Origin: JAGOFO01 sp964522105
GTDB lineage: Bacteria; Myxococcota_A; UBA9042; DTJE01
DNA length: 64,000 bases
Reading direction: 5' to 3'
NCBI GenBank assembly: GCA_964522105.1
Contig: CAZFVA010000004.1
Span: forward strand, 1 to 64,000
The number at the start of each line of letters is the position of its first letter. Within the stretch, counting starts at the first letter, position 1. The notes beneath the pieces were generated by a model that had not been told where the DNA came from, made no database searches, and saw only the letters and a list, made by a program, of their open reading frames with translations. The position numbers and the translations under genes are program-made. Positions 35,319-44,268 of the stretch are shown here, piece by piece.

Positions 35319-37727
35319 ATGATCGAAAAAGGTTCAAGCACTGATCTTGTTCCTGTCGTTTCAGGATCGCGAAGGGAAAAGAGTTTTTTCTCTCTGGAAA
35401 TGACTCCCGGCGGGGTACGTATCTGCCTGGATCATGCAGTATCCAAATTATCGGGTGGAACGGTTGCAATATCAGAACTGAGTCTTTCGGTACCGTGGGT
35501 CAAGTTTCCTTTCGACTACACATCCGGCCCCAGAGCTCTTCAATCTCATCTGACAGTTTTTGAATCTGTAACTGTTGATATTGGTTTCGATTTAATAAAA
35601 AAGTTCTGTTCATCAAACTCTATTGTAAAGGCCGTTGATGTTGAAATAGACGCTGCTCGTGCAGATGGATTTGTTTTATCCGGGAGTGCGGCGGGATCTT
35701 CCTTTTCTGTAAGGACAAGTTTTGTTTCAGGTTCAAAAGGTGATTTAAAAGTAGTTTTCGAATATCCCAGAATTTTTGGATTGTCCGATCTATCCTGGTC
35801 ACAGCTTCCCGGTGAATTGTATTCAGGACTTCCAGATTGTGTTGTGGCCGGGGATTTTGAAATCAATGTGCTCAGGCCGGTCTTAAAATCGTTTATGGCG
35901 GGTCTTGGATTCAAACTTCCATTGATCGATCGATGTGTACTGAAATCTGCCAGAGTGGTTGCTGAAAGGGTTTCTTTCAGATTTGTCAGGGGGTGTGATG
36001 ATGATCTCAATCCTGATAAACACAATCCTGCTGTTACGGTTGACTCATTTGATTCCGGTAATGATCCTTCCGATGTTTTCGGCAGATTGAATGCCGGTGG
36101 GCGCGGGCCGGAAGCCGTAATCAATTTTATTGAATCAGGCATCGGCTGTTCAGTCTTATGGCCGGAAATACTGGCCAGATCGCTGGCTCTGGGTCACGAA
36201 CATCCTGAGTGTGTTTCAGCTCTCCTGGCATCAGTGCTGGCCGGTGCCGAGAATCCCGGGTGGATCAGCCCGATTGAAATGAGTCTTATCTGTAAACGTC
36301 TTCTGGCCGCTGTTGAAATTGAAGGCTCCGGCTGTGAACTGATAAGATCAGCGACTTTGATAGCGTCGATTGTTGATCGTTTTGATCCATTTGAAGCCAT
36401 GCTCCTTCTGGATGAAATCCGGGGAGCCGGTATCGAGAATCAGCCTGTTCTGGAAGCTGTCGCCATTACTTTTGACAGGCTGGCGCGCCATTTTGATGCA
36501 TCAACGACCAGATTACGAGCTCTGGCCATGGTGCCTGCCCCATACGTATCTGACGCCGTCAGGAACATGGTGGACAGAATGGATGCCAACGGTTTCCAGC
36601 AGCAGGCATCGGCATGGCTTGCTGATATTTCCGAGCTTTGTCTGAAGGGACGATTTGGTTCCGCCAGTGGGGCAATTCACAGAACGGCGGTGATTCTGAT
36701 CGTTTCGCGGGAAATGCCATCTGTAAAAGAGTCTTCCTGGAAAATGTTGCGACAGTTACTTTCAACAGACCCCGGGGATGCTGAAGTTCTTGCTTTGATG
36801 CTGGCGCTGGCCGGTGAAAAGCATGAAGTGGTTGAAGTTATTGATTTGTTCCGCGCCGCTGCCGAATCTGTTGACGGTCCCGGGAGGTGCAGTCTGTTGA
36901 TGACTGCCGGTCGGGCGGTGTATGAAAGATTTGGTCTTCGCCATCGTGCAGCCGAATTGCTTGTGCTGGCTTTGAAGGCTGATCCCGGTTGCAGGGATGC
37001 TGCCGAGTTGCTGGATTCCATTTACGAGGCCCTCGGCAAATCATCCGAAAGAGTCTCTCTGGCTGAACAGAGGCTTGAACATTGTTCCGATATTGCGGAA
37101 CGAATTCCAATACTTATCACATTGATGACGACTGCTGAAGCCTGCGGATTCAATGACCGCGCTTCGGCAGCCGTGAAGAGTCTGTTAAGGCTTGATCCTG
37201 CCAATATTGCTTATTTGAAGGCAGCTACGGAAATCTTTATTAAATCCGGTGATCTTGAAGCTTTAAGGGAAGCGCGCGAGGCAATTGAGGATCTCGGGTC
37301 GGGGTCGGTCGCCGGACCTGTGGAACGGTTGATTCAGGCGTCCGAGCTGGCCTTGATGGCCGGATTGCTTGAAGACGCTTCACAATTATTGATTAGACTG
37401 GCCGGGATTGATCCCCGGGCCGCGGTCGTGGCGGCTGTCGGGGCGCTGGCAGTTCAGGGAAAAGGCTCATTGGAACTGATGCTTCCTGTCATCAGGCAGG
37501 CTGCCTCTGCCAGCCCGGGTGTGGGCAAGCAGACCGAAGTGGCTGCAATATTGTTCAAAGCTGCTGAAAGAATGCTGGATACTTCCGTTGAGGTGGCGCT
37601 GCCCCTCCTTGAAATGGCTGTTTTTCTTGATCCGGATAATGTATCAGCGGTGATGACTCTGGCAGCGGTTTATGAATCTATGGGTATGGCCGCGGAATCT
37701 GAGTCACTGCTGGCGAATATGAATTAA
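35319..37727 (+). CDS. TPR-like helical-repeat protein of unknown function
   Basis: About 802 residues, no signal peptide or membrane segment. The first 250 residues look mixed alpha/beta and are not recognised. The remainder is helical repeat with TPR-like pairs, for example ALKADPGCRDAAELLDSIYE and LRLDPANIAYLKAATEIFIK, ending in EMAVFLDPDNVSAVMTLAAV. The layout recalls the 1498-residue TPR protein in this window, without the same C-terminal domain. The ATG at 35319 is taken with GAGGTG at 35303-35308 in front, at a slightly long spacing; an in-frame TTG at 35301 is the alternative. The next gene starts 12 bases later, so the two are probably co-transcribed. Confidence 0.8.
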   Translation: MIEKGSSTDLVPVVSGSRREKSFFSLEMTPGGVRICLDHAVSKLSGGTVAISELSLSVPWVKFPFDYTSGPRALQSHLTVFESVTVDIGFDLIKKFCSSNSIVKAVDVEIDAARADGFVLSGSAAGSSFSVRTSFVSGSKGDLKVVFEYPRIFGLSDLSWSQLPGELYSGLPDCVVAGDFEINVLRPVLKSFMAGLGFKLPLIDRCVLKSARVVAERVSFRFVRGCDDDLNPDKHNPAVTVDSFDSGNDPSDVFGRLNAGGRGPEAVINFIESGIGCSVLWPEILARSLALGHEHPECVSALLASVLAGAENPGWISPIEMSLICKRLLAAVEIEGSGCELIRSATLIASIVDRFDPFEAMLLLDEIRGAGIENQPVLEAVAITFDRLARHFDASTTRLRALAMVPAPYVSDAVRNMVDRMDANGFQQQASAWLADISELCLKGRFGSASGAIHRTAVILIVSREMPSVKESSWKMLRQLLSTDPGDAEVLALMLALAGEKHEVVEVIDLFRAAAESVDGPGRCSLLMTAGRAVYERFGLRHRAAELLVLALKADPGCRDAAELLDSIYEALGKSSERVSLAEQRLEHCSDIAERIPILITLMTTAEACGFNDRASAAVKSLLRLDPANIAYLKAATEIFIKSGDLEALREAREAIEDLGSGSVAGPVERLIQASELALMAGLLEDASQLLIRLAGIDPRAAVVAAVGALAVQGKGSLELMLPVIRQAASASPGVGKQTEVAAILFKAAERMLDTSVEVALPLLEMAVFLDPDNVSAVMTLAAVYESMGMAAESESLLANMN

Positions 37728-37739
37728 CAGGTATCGATC

Positions 37740-39143
37740 TTGCTTCGGTTTTTAATACTTGCCCCAGTCCTGTCTATTATTGTGCTTTCAGCCGACATCG
37801 TTCTGGCCATGGAAGTCCGCCCTGCCGTTCTGCTGGTTGATGCCAGCCTTGCAGCGGACAGTAATGCTGCAATCGCAGTGGCGGCGGCATCTGAATTGGC
37901 CGGTTCGGTATTTCAGGTCACACCGCTGGTCGCGGTTGACAGCCTGTGGCCTGAATTCAAGGCAGCGCGTGATTGTGGTCCCGATCTTGTGGAATCTGAA
38001 AAGGTACAGTTGAAACAAAGTCTTGCGGCCGGCCGGAGAGCTTTTTTTCAAGAAATGGACACGGGTAAGGCTGCGGAAATTCTGGAGCCCGGTCTGAACA
38101 GGTATTTTGCGATGCCGTGTCTGGCGTATTCTGATGCGGCCTTGAAGACTGAATTGTGCCGGGCCGGGGTTCTTTTTGCCAGACTTCAGCTTCTGCTCGG
38201 CAAGCCCGAGGCCGCATCTGCGCATACCGTTGTGCTGGCAGAACATTGTCTGCGTGACGATTTGATGCGTGAGGATGTGCCGCCCGATGTCAGGTCTCTA
38301 AGTGAAAAAGTCATTGCGGAAGTCGAGGCCCGCCGGCTGGCATCACGGAATGATATCGACATAATCTGCACAGGCACCTGCTTGAATATTTTCGTTGACG
38401 GACGTCTTCTGGAAGCCGGTTCGACGCAAGATTCCGATGTAAGCTCTTCCTCTTCAGTCAGGCCGGTACAACGTCGGGAAGGCATGTCTGTCAAGGTCCT
38501 GCCCGGTCATCACGTCGTTGAAGTCAGAGTTTCAGAAACAGAGTGGATGTCCGCAGAATTTGATTATGACGGCGGTCATCGTACCCTGTTTCTTGATCCG
38601 CAGTCCCTTGTCGGGCTTACTGCTGGAGGCGGGATGGTGGCCGGTGGTCCGATTGAAGCGGTCGCCACTGAACTGGAGTCCATTTCCGGCCTGGCAGTTC
38701 TTGGTATCGTGCCAGGTCCCGCACAGTCAAAACGATGGCAATTAGTTGTCTTGCGCGACCCCGCTGGTGTGATGACCGGTCGCGTTCTGGCCGTCCTGGG
38801 GGCCGAGGGCGAATCTATAAGGTTCACTACCGTCACCGGTTCTCCGCTTATGTTTGCTCCGAAGAAGGCGTGGCCATGGCCCTGGGTAACAGGCAGTTTT
38901 GCCGCAGCATTTCTGACCGCCGGAATCACGCTGAACGTGTATGCCAATAAAGCCTGGCAGGACGCAGAAGCAGGCACGATTACGAGGGATCGCGGGGACG
39001 CTTTGAATTCCGGGGCTATAGCCGGATATGTTCTTGCCGGTGCGGGGACCCTGGCTACGGTGCTTCTGGCAGTATTAAGACCGTCGCAGGATCAATCGGT
39101 TCTGGTCGAACCGACCAGCTCCGGTTTCAGACTGAAATTCTAG
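37740..39143 (+). CDS. secreted protein with PEGA-like domain and C-terminal membrane helices
   Basis: A 467-residue protein starting at a TTG. A signal peptide (about residues 1-23) is followed by an alpha/beta region and a segment (about 215-290) with LNIFVDGRLLEAG and VLPGHHVVEVRV, which matches the PEGA pattern of a beta-rich surface-anchoring domain. Two membrane helices lie near the C-terminus (about 382-400 and 420-442). This architecture is common in Myxococcota-type genomes, often in envelope or signalling loci. No catalytic motif is visible. It follows the TPR gene by 12 bases. Function unknown. Confidence 0.75.
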   Translation: MLRFLILAPVLSIIVLSADIVLAMEVRPAVLLVDASLAADSNAAIAVAAASELAGSVFQVTPLVAVDSLWPEFKAARDCGPDLVESEKVQLKQSLAAGRRAFFQEMDTGKAAEILEPGLNRYFAMPCLAYSDAALKTELCRAGVLFARLQLLLGKPEAASAHTVVLAEHCLRDDLMREDVPPDVRSLSEKVIAEVEARRLASRNDIDIICTGTCLNIFVDGRLLEAGSTQDSDVSSSSSVRPVQRREGMSVKVLPGHHVVEVRVSETEWMSAEFDYDGGHRTLFLDPQSLVGLTAGGGMVAGGPIEAVATELESISGLAVLGIVPGPAQSKRWQLVVLRDPAGVMTGRVLAVLGAEGESIRFTTVTGSPLMFAPKKAWPWPWVTGSFAAAFLTAGITLNVYANKAWQDAEAGTITRDRGDALNSGAIAGYVLAGAGTLATVLLAVLRPSQDQSVLVEPTSSGFRLKF

Positions 39144-39216
39144 TTCAAGTCCCCCGGGATCCTCAGCAATTTGATTTAATGCCAGAACAGGTTGAAATTT
39201 AAGCAATATTGATAGA

Positions 39217-39246
39217 TTGACAGTCAGTGCGTCGGACTGGTATCTT
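39217..39246 (+). promoter_or_regulatory. predicted promoter for the RodZ-like gene
   Basis: Perfect TTGACA, an 18-base spacer and TATCTT. It overlaps the in-frame GTG at 39227, so translation most likely starts downstream at ATG 39275. Confidence 0.5.
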
Positions 39247-39274
39247 GGCCCTGTTCAAATGGATTCCGTCGATA

Positions 39275-39697
39275 ATGGGCGATATTGGATCACTGCTTCG
39301 GGACAGTCGCAAAAAGGCCGGGCTCGGGCGTGAAGAACTTGCCAGAACTATCAGGGTATCTCTGTCTACAATCGAGGCTCTTGAAGAAGAAAGGTGGGAT
39401 GCTCTGCCAGCCCCTGTGTTTGTGCGTGGTTTTGTGAATTCGTGGTGTCGCGCTGTTGGTGTTGATGAGGATGTCGCCCGGGAAGCTCTGGCGCGTTCAT
39501 TGAAAGAAAGGCCCGTCGGGTCGGATAACATCCCGAGACCATTCCATGATACCGGGATTCTGGTAGGTCGGAGAAGCAGTCTTGTGACTGTAAAGGCCCG
39601 TCGGAAATTTCTAATCGCGGCCGTGCTGTTAATTGTGGCGGCGCTCGTTTTCTTCCTGATTGACGGTGGTTTCTCGATATCAGGAATCACGGACTGA
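39275..39697 (+). CDS. RodZ-like helix-turn-helix membrane protein
   Basis: A 140-residue protein. The N-terminal HTH_25 domain reads SLLRDSRKKAGLGREELART and then VSLSTIEALEEERWDALPAP, ending with VFVRGFVNSWCRAVG, the pattern of RodZ cytoplasmic domains. A single membrane helix (about residues 115-135) is close to the end, so the long periplasmic part of classical RodZ is missing. RodZ links MreB to the membrane in cell-shape control; short relatives may only share the fold. ATG 39275 is chosen from promoter position. recO follows one base after the stop. Confidence 0.75.
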   Translation: MGDIGSLLRDSRKKAGLGREELARTIRVSLSTIEALEEERWDALPAPVFVRGFVNSWCRAVGVDEDVAREALARSLKERPVGSDNIPRPFHDTGILVGRRSSLVTVKARRKFLIAAVLLIVAALVFFLIDGGFSISGITD

Positions 39698-39698
39698 T

Positions 39699-40496
39699 AT
39701 GCCCGAAAAGGTGCTCACACCTGCCGTCATTGTTTCAAGAACGCCCTATCAGGAAAGGGACCTCATCCTGGGTCTGCTTACCAGAAATGAAGGTCTTGTA
39801 TCTGTCATGGCCAGGTCTGCAAGGGCCAGCCGCAGGCGCTTTCCGGGGGTTCTGGATCTTTTTGTAGTGTTTGACGCCGAATATTCTTTGAATCGAGGCT
39901 CGCTTCCCGTTCTTTCTGCTGCCGAGCCTTTAATGTATTTTCCCGGGATTTTAGAGGATCTGGATCGTCTTGAAGCCGGCCAGATGATTATTCAGGTTGT
40001 CCGTGAGCTTCTTCGCGACGCGCCTGCGCCTGCGCATGTTTTTGATATGGTCGTGCAGTCTTTCAGGTATCTCGAAGAATCTACACCTGCATTCGCGTAT
40101 CTGATTCTTCTTGAGTTGGTCTTGTGGATGGCCGGCGATCTCGGTCATGTTCCCGTAAATGGCCATTGTCCGGGGTGCGGCAGGCTGGCGCGGGAAGCTG
40201 GCCTGGCTCATGACGGAAGAGTGCTCTGCCGGGATTGTTGTGTCGGGCCCGGATACCGGTTGCAGGCCGTCGCAAGTTATCCTGAATCATATTGTACGCG
40301 GCGGTTTCTTGCTGTTAATCCGGCATGTTCCCCGGCGGGGGGCGCCACGGATTGCCCGGTTCCCGATCGCGAGCAGGCGATGGAGTTGATTTCAGCCGTT
40401 GTTGTCGGGATAACTGGTGGTACAAGTCTTTTTACGGGATATGGTTCGCGCAACTGCCAGGGTCATGACAAGTGCCAGTGCCAGAATAATCAATGA
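39699..40496 (+). CDS. recO: DNA repair protein RecO
   Basis: A 265-residue RecO. The N-terminal OB fold is clear (VIVSRTPYQERDLILGLLTR and SVMARSARASRRRFPGVLDL), followed by a helical domain and a Zn-finger region with CPGCGRL and CRDCC. RecO works with RecR and RecF to load RecA on SSB-coated DNA. The ATG follows the RodZ-like stop by one base. The C-terminus is odd: the last 35 codons overlap the convergent MopE-like gene by 105 bases and end in a polar, Cys-containing tail unlike the family. A frameshift near the end of one of the two genes is possible. Confidence 0.87.
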   Translation: MPEKVLTPAVIVSRTPYQERDLILGLLTRNEGLVSVMARSARASRRRFPGVLDLFVVFDAEYSLNRGSLPVLSAAEPLMYFPGILEDLDRLEAGQMIIQVVRELLRDAPAPAHVFDMVVQSFRYLEESTPAFAYLILLELVLWMAGDLGHVPVNGHCPGCGRLAREAGLAHDGRVLCRDCCVGPGYRLQAVASYPESYCTRRFLAVNPACSPAGGATDCPVPDREQAMELISAVVVGITGGTSLFTGYGSRNCQGHDKCQCQNNQ

Positions 40497-42002
40497 TATC
40501 GGGGTACTGTTGGCGTTTATACTGTTAATCGAGCAGCCGGCCGAAGGCTTTTCACACTCCAGCTCATCGGTTTCGCCGTCACAGTCGTCGTCAATCTGAT
40601 CGTTGCAGATTTCGTTCGATGGTGTTCCTTCAACGGCCGCGCATTCCACGTCAAGCAGGCTCCTCGAGCAGACGAACTTGCTGACCGAAAGGCAGGCGCC
40701 CCGCCCTGCCGAACACGCTTCACCCACCGGGAAACCTTCGTCAGTGAATCCGTCACAGTCGTTATCCAGACGGTCTCCGCACAGCTCTGTATCTGCGTTG
40801 CCCGGTATCGCGTTGCATCTCGATTTCGAGGTGCCGTCGCATTCGATGACGCCGTTTCGAAGACATATTCCAAGTCCGGCGCTGCAAAGGTCGTTGATGT
40901 GAAAACCTTCGTCAGTAAACCCGTCGCAATCGTTGTCTTTTTTGTCGCATTTTTCCGACGATGATCCTGGTTCGGTGCCATCAGGAAGTGTCGAGCATGT
41001 CGGCCGCAGGGTAGTGGACGAACAGACGACGGTGCCCTTTCCGCATTCCCCCGGCGCGTTGCACATGGCGTCAAGGGCCAGCCCGTTGAAGGTCATATTT
41101 TCATCGGTCGTTCCGTCACAGTCGTTGTCCAGATGGTCGCACATCGTCTCGTCGTCAATTTCCCACCCGGGGGTATCGGGACAGATGAATCCGGATGTGC
41201 CTTCGCACAGGGGGACAATTGCTGCGCAGACGCCTTTGTCCGGGCACGTTCCGGTTGGCGGCGAGACTTCTTCGTCGGTCAGGCTGTTGCAGTTGTCATC
41301 AAGTCCGTTACAGGATTCCGTGCCGCCTGGTTTGACTACCGGGTTGGTGTCGTCGCAGTCGCCTTCGTCTTCCGAGAACGAATCAAGATCATCATCACAA
41401 TATGTGTTGGCACGCCCGGGGGTTCCGAAGTCGCCCAGTCCGTAAGGAATGCGCGCCAGACACCAGTTAGGGACGTCAACAGCTCCCGGTTCAAGCGACA
41501 GCGAGTAGCCTTTTTCAATCTGGATCCCGCCGCCGCCATAGGACACATAATCGACCAGCTTTCCATCTCTCATCAGCAGAATGACGTCTGAAACCGGGTT
41601 CAAAGGAAAATCATTTCCGTACGAATAGTCGACAGGGACTCTCCCGTTGACCTCCTGGTCCAGCCTGCTTCCAATCAGAAGTATCTGCCCCGGTGCAAGA
41701 ATAAGTTCGGTAGCCGGGATGATGACGTGAAAGCCATCTGATGATGTCGACATCAGGACAATTCCCTGCATGTTGACCGGTGTTTCCGTCAGGTTCTGCA
41801 GTTCAAGCCACTGCCCCGATGCCGAATCGACCTTTGCCGGGTGGGCCATGATTTCGGTTATGGTTACGGTCTGCCAGTATGGGGAATCGATACCTCCGGC
41901 CCGTGGCGCGGCAAAGCCTGTTGCCGGCTGCGCCATGACGACCGCAGATCCCGTCGCGATAAGTGTTGAAGTGATGATGATTTGTGTCAGGACTCGATTC
42001 AT
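40392..42002 (-). CDS. surface protein with lamin-tail domain, MopE repeats and C-terminal anchor
   Basis: A 536-residue secreted protein. A signal peptide ends near VVMAQ. A lamin-tail (LTD) domain (about residues 45-185) has ITEIMAHPAK and QWLELQN. Five or so MopE-type repeats follow, for example CNGLDDNCNSLTDEE, CDHLDNDCDGTTDE and CDKKDNDCDGFTDEG, each with Asp-rich putative metal-binding loops. Near the end, a Cys, a hydrophobic helix (ISLIILALALVMTLAVA) and RTISRKK form a tripartite tail like MYXO-CTERM or other sorting signals. It is therefore likely anchored at the cell surface. ATG 42002 follows AGGATCAGAGAC. The gene converges with recO and overlaps it by 105 bases. Confidence 0.85.
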   Translation of the reverse strand: MNRVLTQIIITSTLIATGSAVVMAQPATGFAAPRAGGIDSPYWQTVTITEIMAHPAKVDSASGQWLELQNLTETPVNMQGIVLMSTSSDGFHVIIPATELILAPGQILLIGSRLDQEVNGRVPVDYSYGNDFPLNPVSDVILLMRDGKLVDYVSYGGGGIQIEKGYSLSLEPGAVDVPNWCLARIPYGLGDFGTPGRANTYCDDDLDSFSEDEGDCDDTNPVVKPGGTESCNGLDDNCNSLTDEEVSPPTGTCPDKGVCAAIVPLCEGTSGFICPDTPGWEIDDETMCDHLDNDCDGTTDENMTFNGLALDAMCNAPGECGKGTVVCSSTTLRPTCSTLPDGTEPGSSSEKCDKKDNDCDGFTDEGFHINDLCSAGLGICLRNGVIECDGTSKSRCNAIPGNADTELCGDRLDNDCDGFTDEGFPVGEACSAGRGACLSVSKFVCSRSLLDVECAAVEGTPSNEICNDQIDDDCDGETDELECEKPSAGCSINSINANSTPISLIILALALVMTLAVARTISRKKTCTTSYPDNNG

Positions 42003-42035
42003 GTCTCTGATCCTACAGAATTGCAGCAAAAACCG

Positions 42036-42057
42036 GTACTCAGTTTAACATGAGTAC
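42036..42057. promoter_or_regulatory. perfect inverted repeat between divergent genes, possible operator
   Basis: GTACTCA and TGAGTAC flank an eight-base spacer. The repeat lies 33 bases upstream of the rightward promoter and 34 bases before the leftward start codon, a place where one regulator could control both surface-protein genes. Confidence 0.4.
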
Positions 42058-42068
42058 GGGCACGTCCA

Positions 42069-42098
42069 TTGACAGCGGGGGGCTTTTCAACATAGCAT
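42069..42098 (+). promoter_or_regulatory. predicted promoter for the outer-membrane barrel-like gene
   Basis: Perfect TTGACA, an 18-base spacer and TAGCAT. The implied start site near 42105 lies after the in-frame ATG at 42050 and supports GTG 42122 as the start. Confidence 0.45.
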
Positions 42099-42121
42099 CT
42101 GCGGACTATTCCGGGGGTTGC

Positions 42122-43894
42122 GTGAACGGTTCAACCCAAAAATCAAAGCGACAGGGACGCTCACTGTTAAGTCTGGTGGCGGCGATCTGTTGTCTGTTTC
42201 AGGCTTTTGCCGCGTCGGCTCAGGTTGCCCCGGTCGAGCATCTCGATGAATCTGCGGGTGGCACCCAGCTTGTTGTGCCCCAGACCGATGATACCGATAT
42301 CGCGACCAAACCATTCGTAACATTCGAAAATCATGGATATTTCAGGTTCAGATTCAACACCCTCTACAATTTTGATCTCGGTATGGCGGCTCGTGGCGCC
42401 AACGACATCTGGACCCCACCTACAGCCGATTCTCAGGGCGCCAAAGGCAGCGTCGGTAATGTTTCAGACACCGCAACATCTGCAAATATAAGATTCAGGT
42501 ACGCGCCCCTGGTCAGGATTGGCGAAATTCTGACAGTCGGCGGAACTTTTGATTTTCTTGATAATCTTGTTCTCGGGCAAACGCCTGACATCGGCAGTGC
42601 AGGATATCCACTGGCATTTCAGACCAGATCTCAGGTGTGGCCTTCTTCCGGGATATCCGGATTCAAGGATTCGGTACGAATCAAGTCGATGTGGGCAGAT
42701 CTTTACCTGTTCGGCGTAGTCCACATCATGGGCGGCAGAATGCCCGAGCATTTCGGGCTCGGGATCGTCAGAAACGGCGGCTATTCGCTTGATTCTGATT
42801 TCGGTGATTACGTTGACGGTCTGTTCATAAAGGCCAGGGTCGGCCCGACATATCTGCGTGTCGGCCTCGAGATTGTCGGGCAGGGCGTTTCGTCCGATTC
42901 TCCGTTCGGTTATTTTGTCTATCCTTCAGATTATTCGACGATGGACGACACCCTCCGCTGGGTTTTCGGGGCTGATTCAACTCCTGGTACCCCTGAAGAA
43001 AAAGCGAAGCAGAAACGGGACCTTGAGAACCATAAACCGGTCGTTGACTGGGGTATATACAACGCAATCACTACGCAGAACCTGTCGTCTGACAGAATAC
43101 TGACTTCCAACCTCGAGCTTGCAGGTCATGACGCCAATGCTGATGGCTACGACTACGACAAGTACACGGTCGTGCCCAGGGGCGCGTTCTTCTGGACCCC
43201 GAGCGTCTGGACAAAATTGAAGTACAGCCCGCGGCCCGGCCTTCAATTCCGCCTTGAAGTCGAACTTTCAATGACTTACGGCTGGGTTGACCACATGCAG
43301 AGCTCTGTCGAGGACATCGACACATCGAAAGATTTCCTGTCTTTCGGCGGCGCGCTCGAGTTCGACATTGATATTGGAAAGAACAATGTTTCATTCCTGA
43401 CTGGTGCTGCCAGTGGCGGAAATACCCTTGGTTATTACGGAATCAACGATCGCCACACCCTCGCATGTCCTGATAACAACTGTTACAGCGCCTCGAATCC
43501 CGAAGTTTTCCTGACCAAAAATATTCATCACTTTGTCTTTAATCGCGATTACAGGATCGACTCAATTCTGTTCCGCGAAATTATCGGATCCGTGACCAAC
43601 GCCTTCTATTTCAAGCCCGGTTACTACAGAACGTTCTACAAACAGGGTGATTGGAAGGTCGGCGGCGGCGTCAGCCTGGTCGCATCATTTGCGTGTATCA
43701 AGGAAGGTACCCCCGGTGGCAAGTTGCCTCTTGGTGTCGAGCCCGGCCTGAAGCTTGACGCGACGTGGCGGGATATCCTGTCGCTTACTGCCGATGCTGC
43801 CGTCCTGTTCCCATTGTCCGGTATGAAGTATCCTGACGCCGACGATCCTTCGCCCGCTTCTGCTCTGCGAGTCCGTGCCCAGGTCGTTTTTTGA
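42122..43894 (+). CDS. probable outer-membrane beta-barrel protein (TIGR04551-like)
   Basis: A 590-residue secreted protein. The GTG at 42122 follows CCGGGGG and opens a clean signal peptide (RSLLSLVAAICCLFQAFA then ASAQ). The mature part is rich in alternating aromatic/polar strands, for example FENHGYFRFRFNTLYNFDLG, ANIRFRYAPLVRIGE and RPGLQFRLEVELSMTYGWVD, and ends VRAQVVF with a terminal phenylalanine, as barrel proteins often do. The HGYFRFR block recalls the Myxococcales family TIGR04551; that assignment is from memory and tentative. It may be a porin or receptor. An in-frame ATG at 42050 lies upstream of the predicted promoter and is rejected. Confidence 0.75.
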   Translation: MNGSTQKSKRQGRSLLSLVAAICCLFQAFAASAQVAPVEHLDESAGGTQLVVPQTDDTDIATKPFVTFENHGYFRFRFNTLYNFDLGMAARGANDIWTPPTADSQGAKGSVGNVSDTATSANIRFRYAPLVRIGEILTVGGTFDFLDNLVLGQTPDIGSAGYPLAFQTRSQVWPSSGISGFKDSVRIKSMWADLYLFGVVHIMGGRMPEHFGLGIVRNGGYSLDSDFGDYVDGLFIKARVGPTYLRVGLEIVGQGVSSDSPFGYFVYPSDYSTMDDTLRWVFGADSTPGTPEEKAKQKRDLENHKPVVDWGIYNAITTQNLSSDRILTSNLELAGHDANADGYDYDKYTVVPRGAFFWTPSVWTKLKYSPRPGLQFRLEVELSMTYGWVDHMQSSVEDIDTSKDFLSFGGALEFDIDIGKNNVSFLTGAASGGNTLGYYGINDRHTLACPDNNCYSASNPEVFLTKNIHHFVFNRDYRIDSILFREIIGSVTNAFYFKPGYYRTFYKQGDWKVGGGVSLVASFACIKEGTPGGKLPLGVEPGLKLDATWRDILSLTADAAVLFPLSGMKYPDADDPSPASALRVRAQVVF

Positions 43895-43988
43895 TGTTTT
43901 ATCTGATTTAGTGTTGTCCTGTCTTATTGACTCAATCTCCATGCCGTTCTACCTTGGTCATGTCATGAAACAGCCCCGGGGTCAGTGA

Positions 43989-44240
43989 ATGTTCGGACTG
44001 GGAACTTACGGTGCCTGGGTAGTATTTGATCTGCGGCTTGCGGCTTTCCTGCTTTCGCTTTCAATCGGGATTTCATTGCTGATTATTGGCTTGTCTGCCC
44101 GCCGGGGCCGTCACTGGCATCAGAATCTTACGCTGTTCGTTTCGCTTGTTTCGGTGTTCTGTCTGGTTGGATTTATTCTGCTTCAGACCGTTTTTCATTA
44201 CCCGGTGTTCGTTCTGCGCGATATTTTTCCAATCGATTGA
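43989..44240 (+). CDS. small two-helix membrane protein
   Basis: An 83-residue frame with two hydrophobic helices (about residues 16-34 and 47-66) separated by a basic loop SARRGRHWHQN. GGGG lies seven to ten bases before the ATG. It sits between the barrel-like gene and the end of the contractile injection operon, which it faces. No family is recognised. Its length and clean helix-loop-helix topology suggest a real gene, but chance cannot be excluded. Confidence 0.45.
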   Translation: MFGLGTYGAWVVFDLRLAAFLLSLSIGISLLIIGLSARRGRHWHQNLTLFVSLVSVFCLVGFILLQTVFHYPVFVLRDIFPID

Positions 44241-44268
44241 TGGTGGCTGCGTTTCCGGTTGCTTCTTC

